Source: Paeniglutamicibacter quisquiliarum (lineage in GTDB: Bacteria; Actinomycetota; Actinomycetes; Actinomycetales; Micrococcaceae). From it: 64,000 bases of DNA. The translations under genes and the position numbers were made by a program. Location of the stretch: the NCBI RefSeq assembly GCF_019084045.1, contig NZ_JAHRED010000005.1, positions 186,001 through 250,000 on the forward strand, written 5' to 3'. Below the pieces are notes generated by a model. The model ran no database searches. It saw nothing but the letters and a program-made list of their open reading frames with translations, and was not told where the DNA came from. Below are positions 1-7,949 of the stretch, in pieces; position 1 is the first letter of the stretch, and every line of letters starts with the position of its first letter.

Positions 1-130
1 GAACACTTGGCAATGACTAAACGCACAACAGGCACTCTACCGGGTTTCGCGCCCGGGCCGTGGCCGGACAGGCAGTGCCGCCGGTGCGTCCCGTACCGGG
101 CGGACGGCGCATCTGGGGCAGAATTGGACC

Positions 131-481
131 ATGGCCCGCTCGAACCGTCCTTCTCGCTCCTCCGCTCCCAAGCCCCGCTCCGGCAGGGTCAACAAGTGGA
201 CGCGGGCCGACGAGGGATCGGATGAGCCGTGGCTGGAAAAGGCCCGCTACGGCGTGCAGCGCCTGCAGGACGCGCCGGACGGCCAGTGGCATGTGCGCCG
301 GATATCGGCGGTCGGCGCGGCCAAGACCTACAAGTGCCCCGGATGCGGGCAGTTCATCAAGCCCGGGACCGAGCACCTGGTGGCGTGGCGGGCCGACCAC
401 TGGTCCGGCGACGACGCCTCGGCCGCGGCACGGCGCCACTGGCACCCCAAGTGCTGGGAATCACGCTCCTACCGGTACTGA
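131..481 (+). CDS. Conserved actinobacterial zinc-ribbon protein
   Basis: A 116-residue basic protein of unknown function. The N-terminal 25 residues are Ser/Arg/Pro-rich and probably disordered. The C-terminal half has paired zinc ligands: CPGC (C69, C72) and HxxxC (H105, C108), arranged as a small zinc ribbon. Similar actinobacterial proteins are usually labelled 'ATP/GTP-binding protein' although no P-loop is visible here, so I would not repeat that name. The ATG has no Shine-Dalgarno; a CAGAAT box ends 6 nt before it, which fits a leaderless transcript. The first 130 bases of the window show nothing else. It converges with the minus-strand AI-2E-type gene 54 bp away. Confidence 0.75.
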   Translation: MARSNRPSRSSAPKPRSGRVNKWTRADEGSDEPWLEKARYGVQRLQDAPDGQWHVRRISAVGAAKTYKCPGCGQFIKPGTEHLVAWRADHWSGDDASAAARRHWHPKCWESRSYRY

Positions 482-535
482 CCGGGCGGGGCGCCACGCC
501 CGGGGCCGAATGCCAGGGGCCGGCGGGGAGTGCGG

Positions 536-1837
536 CTAGCGGTTGTCCTGCCGGGTGATGAAGACCTCGCGCAGGATCAACATGACGGCGGCCGCCGCGG
601 GAATGGCCATGAGTGCGCCGACGACGCCGAGCAGCGAGCCGCCGGCGATCACCGAGATCACCGCCACCGCGCCGGGAACCGACACCGCCTTCTGCATCAC
701 CCGCGGGGAGATGAAGTAGGCCTCGATCTGCAGGTACCCGAAGTAGCAGATCGCGTAGATCGCGGTGGTCTGCCAGCCCAGGGTCAGCGAGACCAGGGAC
801 ACCAGGATGCCGGCGATCACGGCCCCGACCAGCGGGATGAAGGCCAGCATCGCCACCAGCAGGGTCAGCAGCGCGGCGAACGGGACCCCGAGGATGCTCA
901 TCAAGACCAGCGCCACGGTCGCGTTCAGCAACGCCACGAACGCCTGGCCCATGACATAGTTGCCGACCGAGTGCGTGATGGTGTTGCCCAGTTCCTCCAC
1001 GCGGACCCGGCGCGAGTGCGGGGCCAGCCGGTAGAAGAACGACTTCATCGCCGGAAGCGAGGCCAGGAAGTAGATGGCCAGCACCAGCACGATCAACACG
1101 CCGAACATGCCCTGGGCGATCACGCTGCCGACGCCCAGCACGCCGCCGAAGATCCCGCCCACGGCCCCGGTGTCGGAGAAGAACTTCCCGATCTCGTCGC
1201 TGATCCGGTCCGAGAGCTGGTACTGCGCGTCGAGGGTGACGAAGAATTCGGACTTCAGGAAGTCGTCGACGATCCGCGGCGCACGCTCGATGAACTGCGC
1301 CGTCTGCTCGGTGAGCGTGGGGATGATGGCGCCCATGAACCCGGCGGCACCGCCGAGCAGCGCGAGCATCGTGATCAGCACGCCGATACTGCGCGGGATC
1401 CCGTGGGTCACCAGGAAGCGCACGATCGGGTCCAGGCCTAGCGCAATGAACAGGGCGATGGCGATCCAGATGACCAGCGACCCCACATTAGTCAGCAGGA
1501 AGAAGCCCAGCAAGGCCAGGCCCACGCCCACGGTGAACAGGAAGCCGAAGGCGATCGGGTTGGACTGCGGGGAGACGTCGGCGTCCGGAAGCCCGTCCCC
1601 GGGATCGCGAACCGGAAGCGGCGGGAACCCGAAGTTCGCCGGCGGCTTGATCCGGGCATCCAGCGTCTGCTGGGCGGTGCCCAGCGCCCGGCGCCACCAC
1701 CGGTGAGGTGCAGCAGGGCGGTGCGGTGCGGAATCCGGCGCCGGGGACCCCTGGACGCCCGAAGCGTCCCCGGGCAGCTCGGGGTGGCCCCCGGTGCCCG
1801 CCGGCGTTGTTGCTTCGTCCCCGTCTTGAGTAGTCAC
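536..1837 (-). CDS. AI-2E family transporter (PerM/YdiK-like permease)
   Basis: This 433-residue membrane protein belongs to the AI-2E exporter / PerM family, which includes quorum-signal exporters and Na+/H+ antiporter-like members; the substrate cannot be told from sequence. After a hydrophilic Pro-rich N-terminus of about 80 residues come a pair of helices, a periplasmic-type amphipathic region, and a C-terminal helix bundle containing the family's typical PLVGAVIAG-like and GALMAIPAAA-like stretches. An ATG start further upstream is possible (position 1948) but would add a low-quality extension; the GTG at 1837 begins MTTQDGDE and has a TAAGCT box exactly 7 nt upstream, so I chose it. It is divergent from the next gene. 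Confidence 0.88.
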   Translation of the reverse strand: MTTQDGDEATTPAGTGGHPELPGDASGVQGSPAPDSAPHRPAAPHRWWRRALGTAQQTLDARIKPPANFGFPPLPVRDPGDGLPDADVSPQSNPIAFGFLFTVGVGLALLGFFLLTNVGSLVIWIAIALFIALGLDPIVRFLVTHGIPRSIGVLITMLALLGGAAGFMGAIIPTLTEQTAQFIERAPRIVDDFLKSEFFVTLDAQYQLSDRISDEIGKFFSDTGAVGGIFGGVLGVGSVIAQGMFGVLIVLVLAIYFLASLPAMKSFFYRLAPHSRRVRVEELGNTITHSVGNYVMGQAFVALLNATVALVLMSILGVPFAALLTLLVAMLAFIPLVGAVIAGILVSLVSLTLGWQTTAIYAICYFGYLQIEAYFISPRVMQKAVSVPGAVAVISVIAGGSLLGVVGALMAIPAAAAVMLILREVFITRQDNR

Positions 1838-1844
1838 AATCCCG

Positions 1845-1850
1845 AGCTTA
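1845..1850 (-). promoter_or_regulatory. -10 box of the AI-2E family gene
   Basis: TAAGCT on the minus strand ends 7 nt before the GTG at 1837. No clear -35 hexamer is visible. The position implies a transcript starting at or next to the start codon. Confidence 0.45.
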
Positions 1851-1976
1851 ATGCCCCGGGGCCCCAGTTGACGACATTGGCGGGGCTGAGTTGCCCCGCC
1901 CAAAAGTGGTCGACACCTCAGCGTGTTTCGGCGTGGTGCTACCCACATTCCGGAACGCAGATGCGCTAGAACTCGT

Positions 1977-2001
1977 TAGACTTGTGAGCGTGTCATCCTG
2001 A
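1977..2001 (+). promoter_or_regulatory. Possible leaderless promoter with a three-codon ORF
   Basis: TAGACT at 1977-1982 is followed 7 nt later by GTG TCA TCC TGA (1990-2001), then directly TAA and two ATGs in the same frame. The geometry equals that of the leaderless genes in this window, but the reading frame stops after three codons, 60 bp before the preferred start of the next gene. It may be a simple 5' leader, or a mini-ORF that tunes translation. Confidence 0.3.
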
Positions 2002-2061
2002 TAAATGATGTGGGTGGCACCCGAGGCCGAATCTCGACCCCCTCATCCGTTAGGTGTAATT

Positions 2062-3774
2062 GTGCGAAAGATCTTCTCAGCGATCGCTATCATTCTTGGG
2101 CTGGCAGCCCTGGTGGTGGGGATCGGCCAGCGAACCATATGGGCTCCGCCCGAGACGCTGACCGCTTCCTTTGCCCAGGCCCCCGCAGCAGCCCCGGTAA
2201 CACTCATCGAGGCCGGGGCCGGAACCGTGGCCGGACACCCCACGGAAATCACCATCAATGCCGAAGGCAAGTTCACCGCCTCGCTGGTGCGCTCCGCCGA
2301 TGCCAAGGCATGGGTCGGCAAGGCCGCCCACACGACCGTCACCGGCATCAACGCCGCCGACACGGTCCTTGAGTCCACCTCCGAGAGCGGCGAGGACCAG
2401 GTGCCCAACCCGGCCGGCGACGACATCTTCCAGGCGACCGAGAACGCCGACAAGACCATGACCTACCGCTGGACCAATCCCGACGAGGGATCCTGGACGC
2501 TGCTGCTGGCCGCCGACGGCAAGGCCGCCGCTCCCACCGACATCACCGCCACGTGGCCCGGCGACACCGCCACCCCGTTCTCCATGCCGCTGATCATCGC
2601 CGGTTCGCTGCTGCTCATCGCCGGCATCGCCCTGGCCGCAGTGCGCACCACCCCGCGCGGAGGATCCGGCGGCGGACGCCGCTCGGCAGACCAGCCCGAT
2701 GCCCCGCGCACCGATGCACTGCCCACCACTGCCATGCCCAAGGGCGGAGAGAACACCGTGGCCAAGATCGTGGCCACCGCCTCCGTGCTGTCCCTGGTGC
2801 TGCTGCCCTCCGCACCGGCCCTGGCCGCCGGTTCCTCGTCGAGCCCGGCGGAAAGCTCCGCCACCGAGGAAGCCGAGAAGGTCTTCCCCGTGGTGCTGCA
2901 GAACCAGCTTGAGCGCATTCTCGGCGAGGTTTCTACCTCCGTGGCCAAGGCCGACAAGTCCCGGAACATCAAGGACCTGGATGCCCGCACCACCGGTGCC
3001 CTGAAGTCCCTGCGCGGCCAGAACTACGAACTGCGCAACGACGACGTCAAGATCGATGCCCCCGCGGCAATCGACACCAGCGTGATCCGCTCGGCCGCCG
3101 TGCCGACCGACGACGGGGCGAACTTCCCGCGCTCGATCATGGTGGTCACCGCCAAGGACTCCGGCGCCTCCACGATCCCCACCGCGATCACGCTGACCCA
3201 GTCGGGACCGCGCGAGAACTACAAGGTGGCCTTCGCGACCCCGATGCTCCCCGGTTCGACGTTCCCCGGCATCGCCGTGGGCGACCAGTCGGTGAAGATG
3301 CTCAAGGACGACGCCAAGGACCTGACCATGACCCCGAAGACGGCGCTCGAGCGCCTCGCCGCGTTCATGGACAACGAGAAGGCCAAGGATGCCGACAAGT
3401 TCGCCAAGAACGCCTTCCTGACGCTGAATGCCAAGGAGCAGAACGCGATGGTGAAGTCCAACAAGGACGCGACGATCACGTTCAAGCGGACCGTGAACGC
3501 CAAGGACACTGTCGTGTTGGCCACCCCGGACGGCGGGGCACTGGTGTCGGGCAGCTTCACCTCGACGACGACCGCCAAGCCCAAGGAAGACGGCGGGACC
3601 GTCGGAATGGACGCCACCACCGCCAAGATCGTCGGCGCCAAGGACACCAAGAAGGGTGTCGAGATCACCTACGGGGAACCGACGCTCATCTACATTCCGG
3701 CGGCCGACTCCAAGGACAAGATCTCCGTGGTTGCCGCCGAGGTCATCACCAGGGGAGCGAAGCTCCTGAAGTAG
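2062..3774 (+). CDS. Two-segment membrane/exported protein of unknown function
   Basis: About 570 residues. An N-terminal hydrophobic helix (starting VRKIFSAIAIILGLAALVVG) is followed by an extracellular domain of about 150 residues, a second transmembrane helix (SMPLIIAGSLLLIAGIALAAV), a Gly/Arg-rich link, and then a second signal-like hydrophobic stretch ending ALAA before a 300-residue Lys/Asp-rich exported domain. It looks like two exported modules joined in one polypeptide. Similar architectures occur as hypothetical membrane proteins in Micrococcaceae; I do not recognise a catalytic motif. The GTG at 2062 is preferred because it places the first helix at the N-terminus; ATGs at 2005/2008 would add 19 polar residues. 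No partner gene is obvious. Confidence 0.75.
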   Translation: MRKIFSAIAIILGLAALVVGIGQRTIWAPPETLTASFAQAPAAAPVTLIEAGAGTVAGHPTEITINAEGKFTASLVRSADAKAWVGKAAHTTVTGINAADTVLESTSESGEDQVPNPAGDDIFQATENADKTMTYRWTNPDEGSWTLLLAADGKAAAPTDITATWPGDTATPFSMPLIIAGSLLLIAGIALAAVRTTPRGGSGGGRRSADQPDAPRTDALPTTAMPKGGENTVAKIVATASVLSLVLLPSAPALAAGSSSSPAESSATEEAEKVFPVVLQNQLERILGEVSTSVAKADKSRNIKDLDARTTGALKSLRGQNYELRNDDVKIDAPAAIDTSVIRSAAVPTDDGANFPRSIMVVTAKDSGASTIPTAITLTQSGPRENYKVAFATPMLPGSTFPGIAVGDQSVKMLKDDAKDLTMTPKTALERLAAFMDNEKAKDADKFAKNAFLTLNAKEQNAMVKSNKDATITFKRTVNAKDTVVLATPDGGALVSGSFTSTTTAKPKEDGGTVGMDATTAKIVGAKDTKKGVEITYGEPTLIYIPAADSKDKISVVAAEVITRGAKLLK

Positions 3775-3866
3775 GACCCCCTCCCCGTGCGGGGAGCCGG
3801 GAACCGCACGGTTCCCGCATTGGAAGGCGTGGTGCCACAGGGCACGGGGCGGATCCCGTGGCCGCA

Positions 3867-3917
3867 GCGCCGCGCCTTCCGTCGTTGGCGCCGCGCCTTC
3901 CGTCGTTGGCGCCGCGT
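3867..3917 (+). repeat. 21-bp tandem repeat, about 2.4 copies
   Basis: The unit GCGCCGCGCCTTCCGTCGTTG occurs at 3867-3887 and 3888-3908 without mismatch, with a partial third copy to 3917. It lies in the 209-bp gap before the CnoX-like gene, downstream of two small hairpins (3781-3796 and 3798-3817, the latter CGGGAACC/GGTTCCCG without a T-run). Confidence 0.85.
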
Positions 3918-3971
3918 CGCCGCGCCGGCAGCGGCCCGGCGACGGGTTTTCCACCCGGGCCCGTTGCGGCC

Positions 3972-3977
3972 TAAAGT
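3972..3977 (+). promoter_or_regulatory. -10 box of the CnoX/YbbN-like gene
   Basis: TAAAGT ends 6 nt before the ATG at 3984; an AGAGGA lies in between and would be lost from the transcript if it starts at the ATG. Confidence 0.4.
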
Positions 3978-3983
3978 AGAGGA

Positions 3984-4910
3984 ATGACCACCAGCATGCC
4001 TGAACCCACTGCTCCCTCCTCACGCGGCGCCATTGATCTGGCAGCCTTCAAACAGTCCCAGCCGGAGCCGGCCGGCGCATCGGGGGAGGCCCTTCCCACC
4101 TGGGTCCGCTCCGTCGACCAGGAGAGCTTCCCGGAGGTCGTTGCCCTTTCCCAGCAGGTGCCGGTGATCGTTTCGCTGGGCAGCCCGCGCGCCCAGGCCT
4201 CGGTGCAGCTCGACGGCACGCTGGCAAGCCTGGTCGATGCCAAGCGCGGCACCCTTGCCCTGGCCACCGTGGATGCGGAACAACAGCCCGCCATCGCCCA
4301 GGCCTTCCAGGTCACGCAGGTGCCCTCCGTCATCGCCCTGGTCAACGGCCAGCCGGTGCCGCTGTTCCAGGGCACGGCCGAGGCCGCGCAGATCCAGTCG
4401 CTGATCGACGAGCTGCTGGCCCTGGGCGTCCAGCACGGTGTGGCGGGGACCGTTCCGCCGCTGGGCACCACGGGGCCGGCCAGCGGCCCGGCACCGCTGC
4501 CGCCGCTGCACCAGGCCGCCCTGGATGCCATCGAGTCAGGTGACCTGCCGGCCGCCGAGAGCGCGTACAAGCAGGCGCTGAACGAAAAGCCCAACGACAA
4601 CGAGGCATCCATCGGGTTGAACCAGGTGCGCCTGCTGATGCGCACCGAGGGCAAGGACCTCGCCGCCGTGCGCGCCGCAGGTGCCGCAGCCCCGGATGAC
4701 CTGCAGGCGCAGCTTGACGTGGCGGACATGGACCTGGTCGGTGGCCACGTCGAGGACGCCTTCGCCCGCCTGGTCGCATTCATCGGCCGCAACGCAGGGG
4801 ACGAGAAGGAAGCCGCCCGGGCCCGCCTGGTCGAACTGTACTCCGTGGTAGGCGTCGGTGACGCCCGCGTCGTGGCCTCGCGCCAGAAGCTGGCCCGCGT
4901 CCTGTTCTAG
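3984..4910 (+). CDS. Thioredoxin-fold TPR co-chaperone (CnoX/YbbN-like)
   Basis: A 308-residue cytoplasmic protein with a thioredoxin-like domain (about residues 40-145; the cis-Pro region reads VTQVPSVIALVNGQPV) followed by a C-terminal TPR-like helical region (about 165-300). The CxxC redox motif of thioredoxin is absent; the corresponding segment reads SLGSPRAQ, as expected for YbbN/CnoX proteins, which act as holdases and transfer clients to DnaK/GroEL. Chaperone function is inferred from the family. A strong terminator follows 60 bp downstream, so it is probably a single-gene transcript. Confidence 0.88.
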   Translation: MTTSMPEPTAPSSRGAIDLAAFKQSQPEPAGASGEALPTWVRSVDQESFPEVVALSQQVPVIVSLGSPRAQASVQLDGTLASLVDAKRGTLALATVDAEQQPAIAQAFQVTQVPSVIALVNGQPVPLFQGTAEAAQIQSLIDELLALGVQHGVAGTVPPLGTTGPASGPAPLPPLHQAALDAIESGDLPAAESAYKQALNEKPNDNEASIGLNQVRLLMRTEGKDLAAVRAAGAAAPDDLQAQLDVADMDLVGGHVEDAFARLVAFIGRNAGDEKEAARARLVELYSVVGVGDARVVASRQKLARVLF

Positions 4911-4971
4911 GAAAGCCCTCAGCGTCCCGTCCACGATTGCGGGCCTTGGGCCACGCAACGAACCTCGACGG

Positions 4972-5018
4972 GGGAGTGCCGCCGGGACCCGAAACGGTCC
5001 CGGCGGCACTCCCTTTTT
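4972..5018 (+). terminator. Rho-independent terminator after the CnoX-like gene
   Basis: An uninterrupted 18-bp stem (4972-4989 with 4996-5013), six-base loop CGAAAC and T5 at 5014-5018. It is one of the strongest terminators in the window. Confidence 0.95.
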
Positions 5019-5143
5019 CCGTGCCCGCAGACGGGGGATCGCCCATCGTGCGGGCCCGCCGCCGACCCGGGCATCATCCGAAAAGATGGCACTGGCGGCG
5101 GGATTAGTCCGCTGGGATGACGCCAAAACCGCGTGCCGACTGC

Positions 5144-5149
5144 TAATTT
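5144..5149 (+). promoter_or_regulatory. -10 box of the ABC-2 exporter operon
   Basis: TAATTT ends exactly 7 nt before the ATG at 5157. It supports that ATG over the GTG at 5133. Confidence 0.45.
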
Positions 5150-5156
5150 CGACTGC

Positions 5157-5936
5157 ATGAGCTATTCCACTGCGGAACCCGGGACCCCGGCCCTGTCGAT
5201 CCGATCGCTGGGCAAGCGGTTCGGCGAAAAGGTCGCGGTCAACGGCATATCCCTTGACGTCCCCGCGGGGTCCTTCTTCGGCCTCGTCGGACCCAACGGC
5301 GCCGGCAAGACCACCACGCTGTCCATGGCCACCGGGCTGCTGCGCCCGGATGCCGGCCAGGTCCTGCTGAACGGCATCGACGTGTGGGCCGAACCGCTGA
5401 AGGCCAAGGCCGCCATGGGCGTGCTGGCCGACGGCGTGCGGCTCTTCGACCGGCTCTCCGGGCGCCAGCTGGTCACCTACTCCGGCCTGCTGCGCGGCAT
5501 GGACCGCGCCACGGTCCAGGAGCGCACCGAGGACCTGCTGCGCGTGCTGGACCTGGAGGACGCCGGGGCCAAGCTGGTCGTTGACTACTCCGCGGGCATG
5601 ACCAAGAAGATCGCCCTGGCCACGGCGCTGATCCACTCGCCGCGGGTGCTGGTGCTCGACGAGCCCTTCGAGGCCGTCGACCCGGTCTCCGCCGCGAACA
5701 TCCGCGAGATCCTCGCCGACTACGTCGCCCACGGCGGCACCGTCATCGTCTCCTCCCACGTCATGGACCTGGTCCAGCGCATGTGCAGCCACGTGGCCGT
5801 CATCGCCGAGGGCAACCTGCTCGCGGCCGGCACCGTGGAGGCTGTGCGCGCCGGCTCCTCGCTGGAGGAACGCTTCGTCCAGCTGGTCGGCGGCCGCGGC
5901 ACGAACGAGGGGCTCTCGTGGTTGCGCACCTCCTAA
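5157..5936 (+). CDS. ABC transporter ATP-binding protein
   Basis: A 259-residue ATPase of an ABC-2 type exporter. Walker A is GPNGAGKTT (about residues 40-48), the Q-loop region follows, the signature is degenerate (YSAGMTKK instead of LSGGQ), Walker B is VLVLDEPFEAVD and the H-loop is SSHVMD. Signature variants of this kind are common in ABC-2 exporter ATPases. It overlaps the next gene by 19 bp, so the two are cotranscribed and translationally coupled. The ATG at 5157 is chosen over a GTG eight codons upstream because of its promoter spacing and because MSYSTAEP is a normal short N-terminus. The substrate is unknown. Confidence 0.9.
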   Translation: MSYSTAEPGTPALSIRSLGKRFGEKVAVNGISLDVPAGSFFGLVGPNGAGKTTTLSMATGLLRPDAGQVLLNGIDVWAEPLKAKAAMGVLADGVRLFDRLSGRQLVTYSGLLRGMDRATVQERTEDLLRVLDLEDAGAKLVVDYSAGMTKKIALATALIHSPRVLVLDEPFEAVDPVSAANIREILADYVAHGGTVIVSSHVMDLVQRMCSHVAVIAEGNLLAAGTVEAVRAGSSLEERFVQLVGGRGTNEGLSWLRTS

Positions 5937-7486
5937 GGCTCAAGCTGCTGCTGCTGGGGAACTCCTTCCGGCGCAGCCCCTGGCAGCTGGTCGGGGTCGG
6001 CATCGGGGCGCTCTACGGGCTGGGCATGGCCGTGACGCTGGTGGCCGGCACGGCGTACCTCTCCGGGGTGGACCCGGAGCTGTCCAACACCATCCTGGTC
6101 TCCGCCGTCTCGCTGGTGACGCTGGGCTGGGCCGTCATCCCGCTGGTGGCCTTCGGCGTCGACCTGACCCTGGACCCGGCGCGCTTCACCACCTTCACGC
6201 TCTCGCGGCCCAAGCTGGCCGCCGGCCTGCTGCTTTCGGGCTTCATCGGGGTCCCGGGGATCCTCACGCTGGTGCTGCTCGGCGGGCAGTTCCTGGCCTG
6301 GCGGCAGAACCCCGCAACCCTGGCCGCCGCCCTGCTCGGCGGCGTGCTCGGTGCGCTGATGTGCCTGGCGCTGGCCCGGCTGACCACCACCTCGATGACC
6401 CGGTTGACCGCTTCGCGGCGCTTCCGCGACGTCGCGGGGATCATCGCGATCATCCCGCTGATCCTGCTGGGGCCGATCATCGGCTCGGCGGCCGAGGGCA
6501 TCGAATCGGTGCTGGACTGGCTGCCGCGGCTCGTGGGCGTGCTGGGCTTCACCCCGCTGGGCGTCTTCGCGGCGCTGCCCGGGGACGTGGCCGCCGGTGC
6601 CTGGGGGCTGGGCGCCCTGCGCCTGCTCCTGGGGCTGGCGTACCTCGGGGCGGTGCTCTGGGCCTGGGAACGCGGGCTGCACAGGTCCATGGAGAACCCG
6701 ATGGCGCCGCGCGCCGGCACCAAGGCCGTGGGCATGGGCGCCCTGGGCATCTTCCCCGGCACCCCCGTCGGGGCGGTGGCCGCCCGCTGCCTGACCTACT
6801 GGCTCAAGGACCCGCGCTATGCCGCCTCCATCGTGATCGTGCCGCTGATGCCGGTGCTGATCTGGTTCACCTCCACCAACGCGGGGAACCCGCAGATCAT
6901 GCTGGTGCTTGGTCCGCTGCTGGCGATCCTGATGGCCTTCGCGATTTCCGCCGACGTGTCCTACGATTCCACGGCGTTCTCGCTGCACGTGCTCACCGGG
7001 GTGCGCGGGGTCGCGGACCGCGCCGGGCGCGTGCTGGCCTGCGCCGTGTTCGCGCTGCCGGTGACGCTGCTGGCGGCCATCCTGACGCCGGTGTTCCTTG
7101 ACCGGCTGGACCTGCTGCCGGCGATCCTCGGGATCTCGCTGTGCGGGCTGCTCGCCGGGCTCGGCGTGGCCTCGGTCGCCTCCGCCCGCTTCACCTACGC
7201 GGTCCCGCTGCCGGGGGAGAGCCCGTTCAAGACGCCGCCGGGCGCAGGGGCGCGCATGGCCGTCGTCCAGTTGGCCACGTTCACCGTGATGTCCGTGCTT
7301 CTGGTGCCGGGGCTCGGGCTGCTGGTGGCCCAGCTGTTCACCGGGGAGGTGCTCTTCGGCTGGCTGGCGCTGGTGGTGGGCATCGCGGAGGGTGCGGTGC
7401 TGTTGGTTCTCGGTATCCGCATCGGCGGGCGCTGGCTCGATGCCCGCATGCCCGAGCTGATGCAGGCGGTGATGGTGAACCGCTGA
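5918..7486 (+). CDS. ABC-2 type exporter permease
   Basis: This 522-residue protein is almost entirely hydrophobic, with roughly twelve membrane segments, so it resembles a permease carrying two ABC-2 halves. The GTG at 5918 is preceded by GAGGGG within the end of the ATPase gene and gives the N-terminus MVAHLLRLKLLLLGNSF, whose basic/hydrophobic start is typical of this family. It forms a transporter with the preceding ATPase. No regulator or substrate-specific gene is adjacent, so the cargo (lipid, drug or peptide) cannot be assigned. Confidence 0.87.
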   Translation: MVAHLLRLKLLLLGNSFRRSPWQLVGVGIGALYGLGMAVTLVAGTAYLSGVDPELSNTILVSAVSLVTLGWAVIPLVAFGVDLTLDPARFTTFTLSRPKLAAGLLLSGFIGVPGILTLVLLGGQFLAWRQNPATLAAALLGGVLGALMCLALARLTTTSMTRLTASRRFRDVAGIIAIIPLILLGPIIGSAAEGIESVLDWLPRLVGVLGFTPLGVFAALPGDVAAGAWGLGALRLLLGLAYLGAVLWAWERGLHRSMENPMAPRAGTKAVGMGALGIFPGTPVGAVAARCLTYWLKDPRYAASIVIVPLMPVLIWFTSTNAGNPQIMLVLGPLLAILMAFAISADVSYDSTAFSLHVLTGVRGVADRAGRVLACAVFALPVTLLAAILTPVFLDRLDLLPAILGISLCGLLAGLGVASVASARFTYAVPLPGESPFKTPPGAGARMAVVQLATFTVMSVLLVPGLGLLVAQLFTGEVLFGWLALVVGIAEGAVLLVLGIRIGGRWLDARMPELMQAVMVNR

Positions 7487-7544
7487 GGCAACGATGCGAT
7501 GGACGGCACCCGGCGAATCTGCCGGGTGTTGGCCAATCCGTTGT

Positions 7545-7550
7545 TAGACT
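7545..7550 (+). promoter_or_regulatory. -10 box of the DUF3039 gene
   Basis: TAGACT ends 7 nt before the ATG at 7558, the same box and spacing as in front of rph. A small hairpin (7507-7514 with 7521-7528) lies just upstream and may end the exporter transcript. Confidence 0.5.
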
Positions 7551-7557
7551 GGTGGAC

Positions 7558-7854
7558 ATGAGCATGCCCCTAGATCCGTTCCGAGATGACCCGCGCACGA
7601 CCTCCGGCGGCGGTGCCACCACCATCGAGCGCACCGAGCAGGCCCAGGAAGTCGAGGCCGGCGACCACGAGCGCTTCGCGCACTACGTGCGCAAGGAAAA
7701 AATCATGGAGTCGGCGCTCTCCGGCGATCCGGTGATTGCGCTGTGCGGCAAGGTCTGGATCCCGGGCCGCGACCCGCAGAAGTTCCCCGTGTGCCCCGAG
7801 TGCAAGGAAATCTACGAGGGCCTCACCGGCGGCGGGGACAAGGACAAGAAGTAA
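7558..7854 (+). CDS. DUF3039 family protein
   Basis: A 98-residue protein with the conserved DUF3039 core: an HERFAHYV segment, then ALCGKVWIP and PVCPECKEIYEGL. The Cys/CxxC arrangement suggests a bound metal. The family is restricted to actinobacteria and its function is unknown. It sits directly upstream of the SF2 helicase gene in the same orientation, but a perfect terminator separates them, so they need not be coexpressed. Confidence 0.88.
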   Translation: MSMPLDPFRDDPRTTSGGGATTIERTEQAQEVEAGDHERFAHYVRKEKIMESALSGDPVIALCGKVWIPGRDPQKFPVCPECKEIYEGLTGGGDKDKK

Positions 7855-7886
7855 TCATCTTCCACGCATCGTAGGTTCACACAGAA

Positions 7887-7929
7887 CCCCCTTGGGCGCG
7901 CCGGCCCGCGCCCAAGGGGGAAGTTTTTT
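7887..7929 (+). terminator. Rho-independent terminator after the DUF3039 gene
   Basis: A 14-bp perfect stem (7887-7900 with 7907-7920), loop CCGGCC, and T6 at 7924-7929. The helicase start codon follows 21 bp later. Confidence 0.93.
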
Positions 7930-7949
7930 ATTGCCGTGGAGGTGTATGC

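Noticed and set aside
131-481. ATPase/GTPase
   Set aside because: The label is common for homologues, but no Walker A or G-box motif is present.
3867-3917. Short CRISPR-like repeat
   Set aside because: The repeats are directly adjacent without spacers, so this is a simple tandem repeat, and no cas gene is present.
2077-4023. 648-residue minus-strand frame opposite the large membrane protein gene
   Set aside because: His/Gly/Arg-rich composition typical of a shadow frame in GC-rich DNA; the plus-strand frame has signal peptide, helices and normal amino-acid composition.
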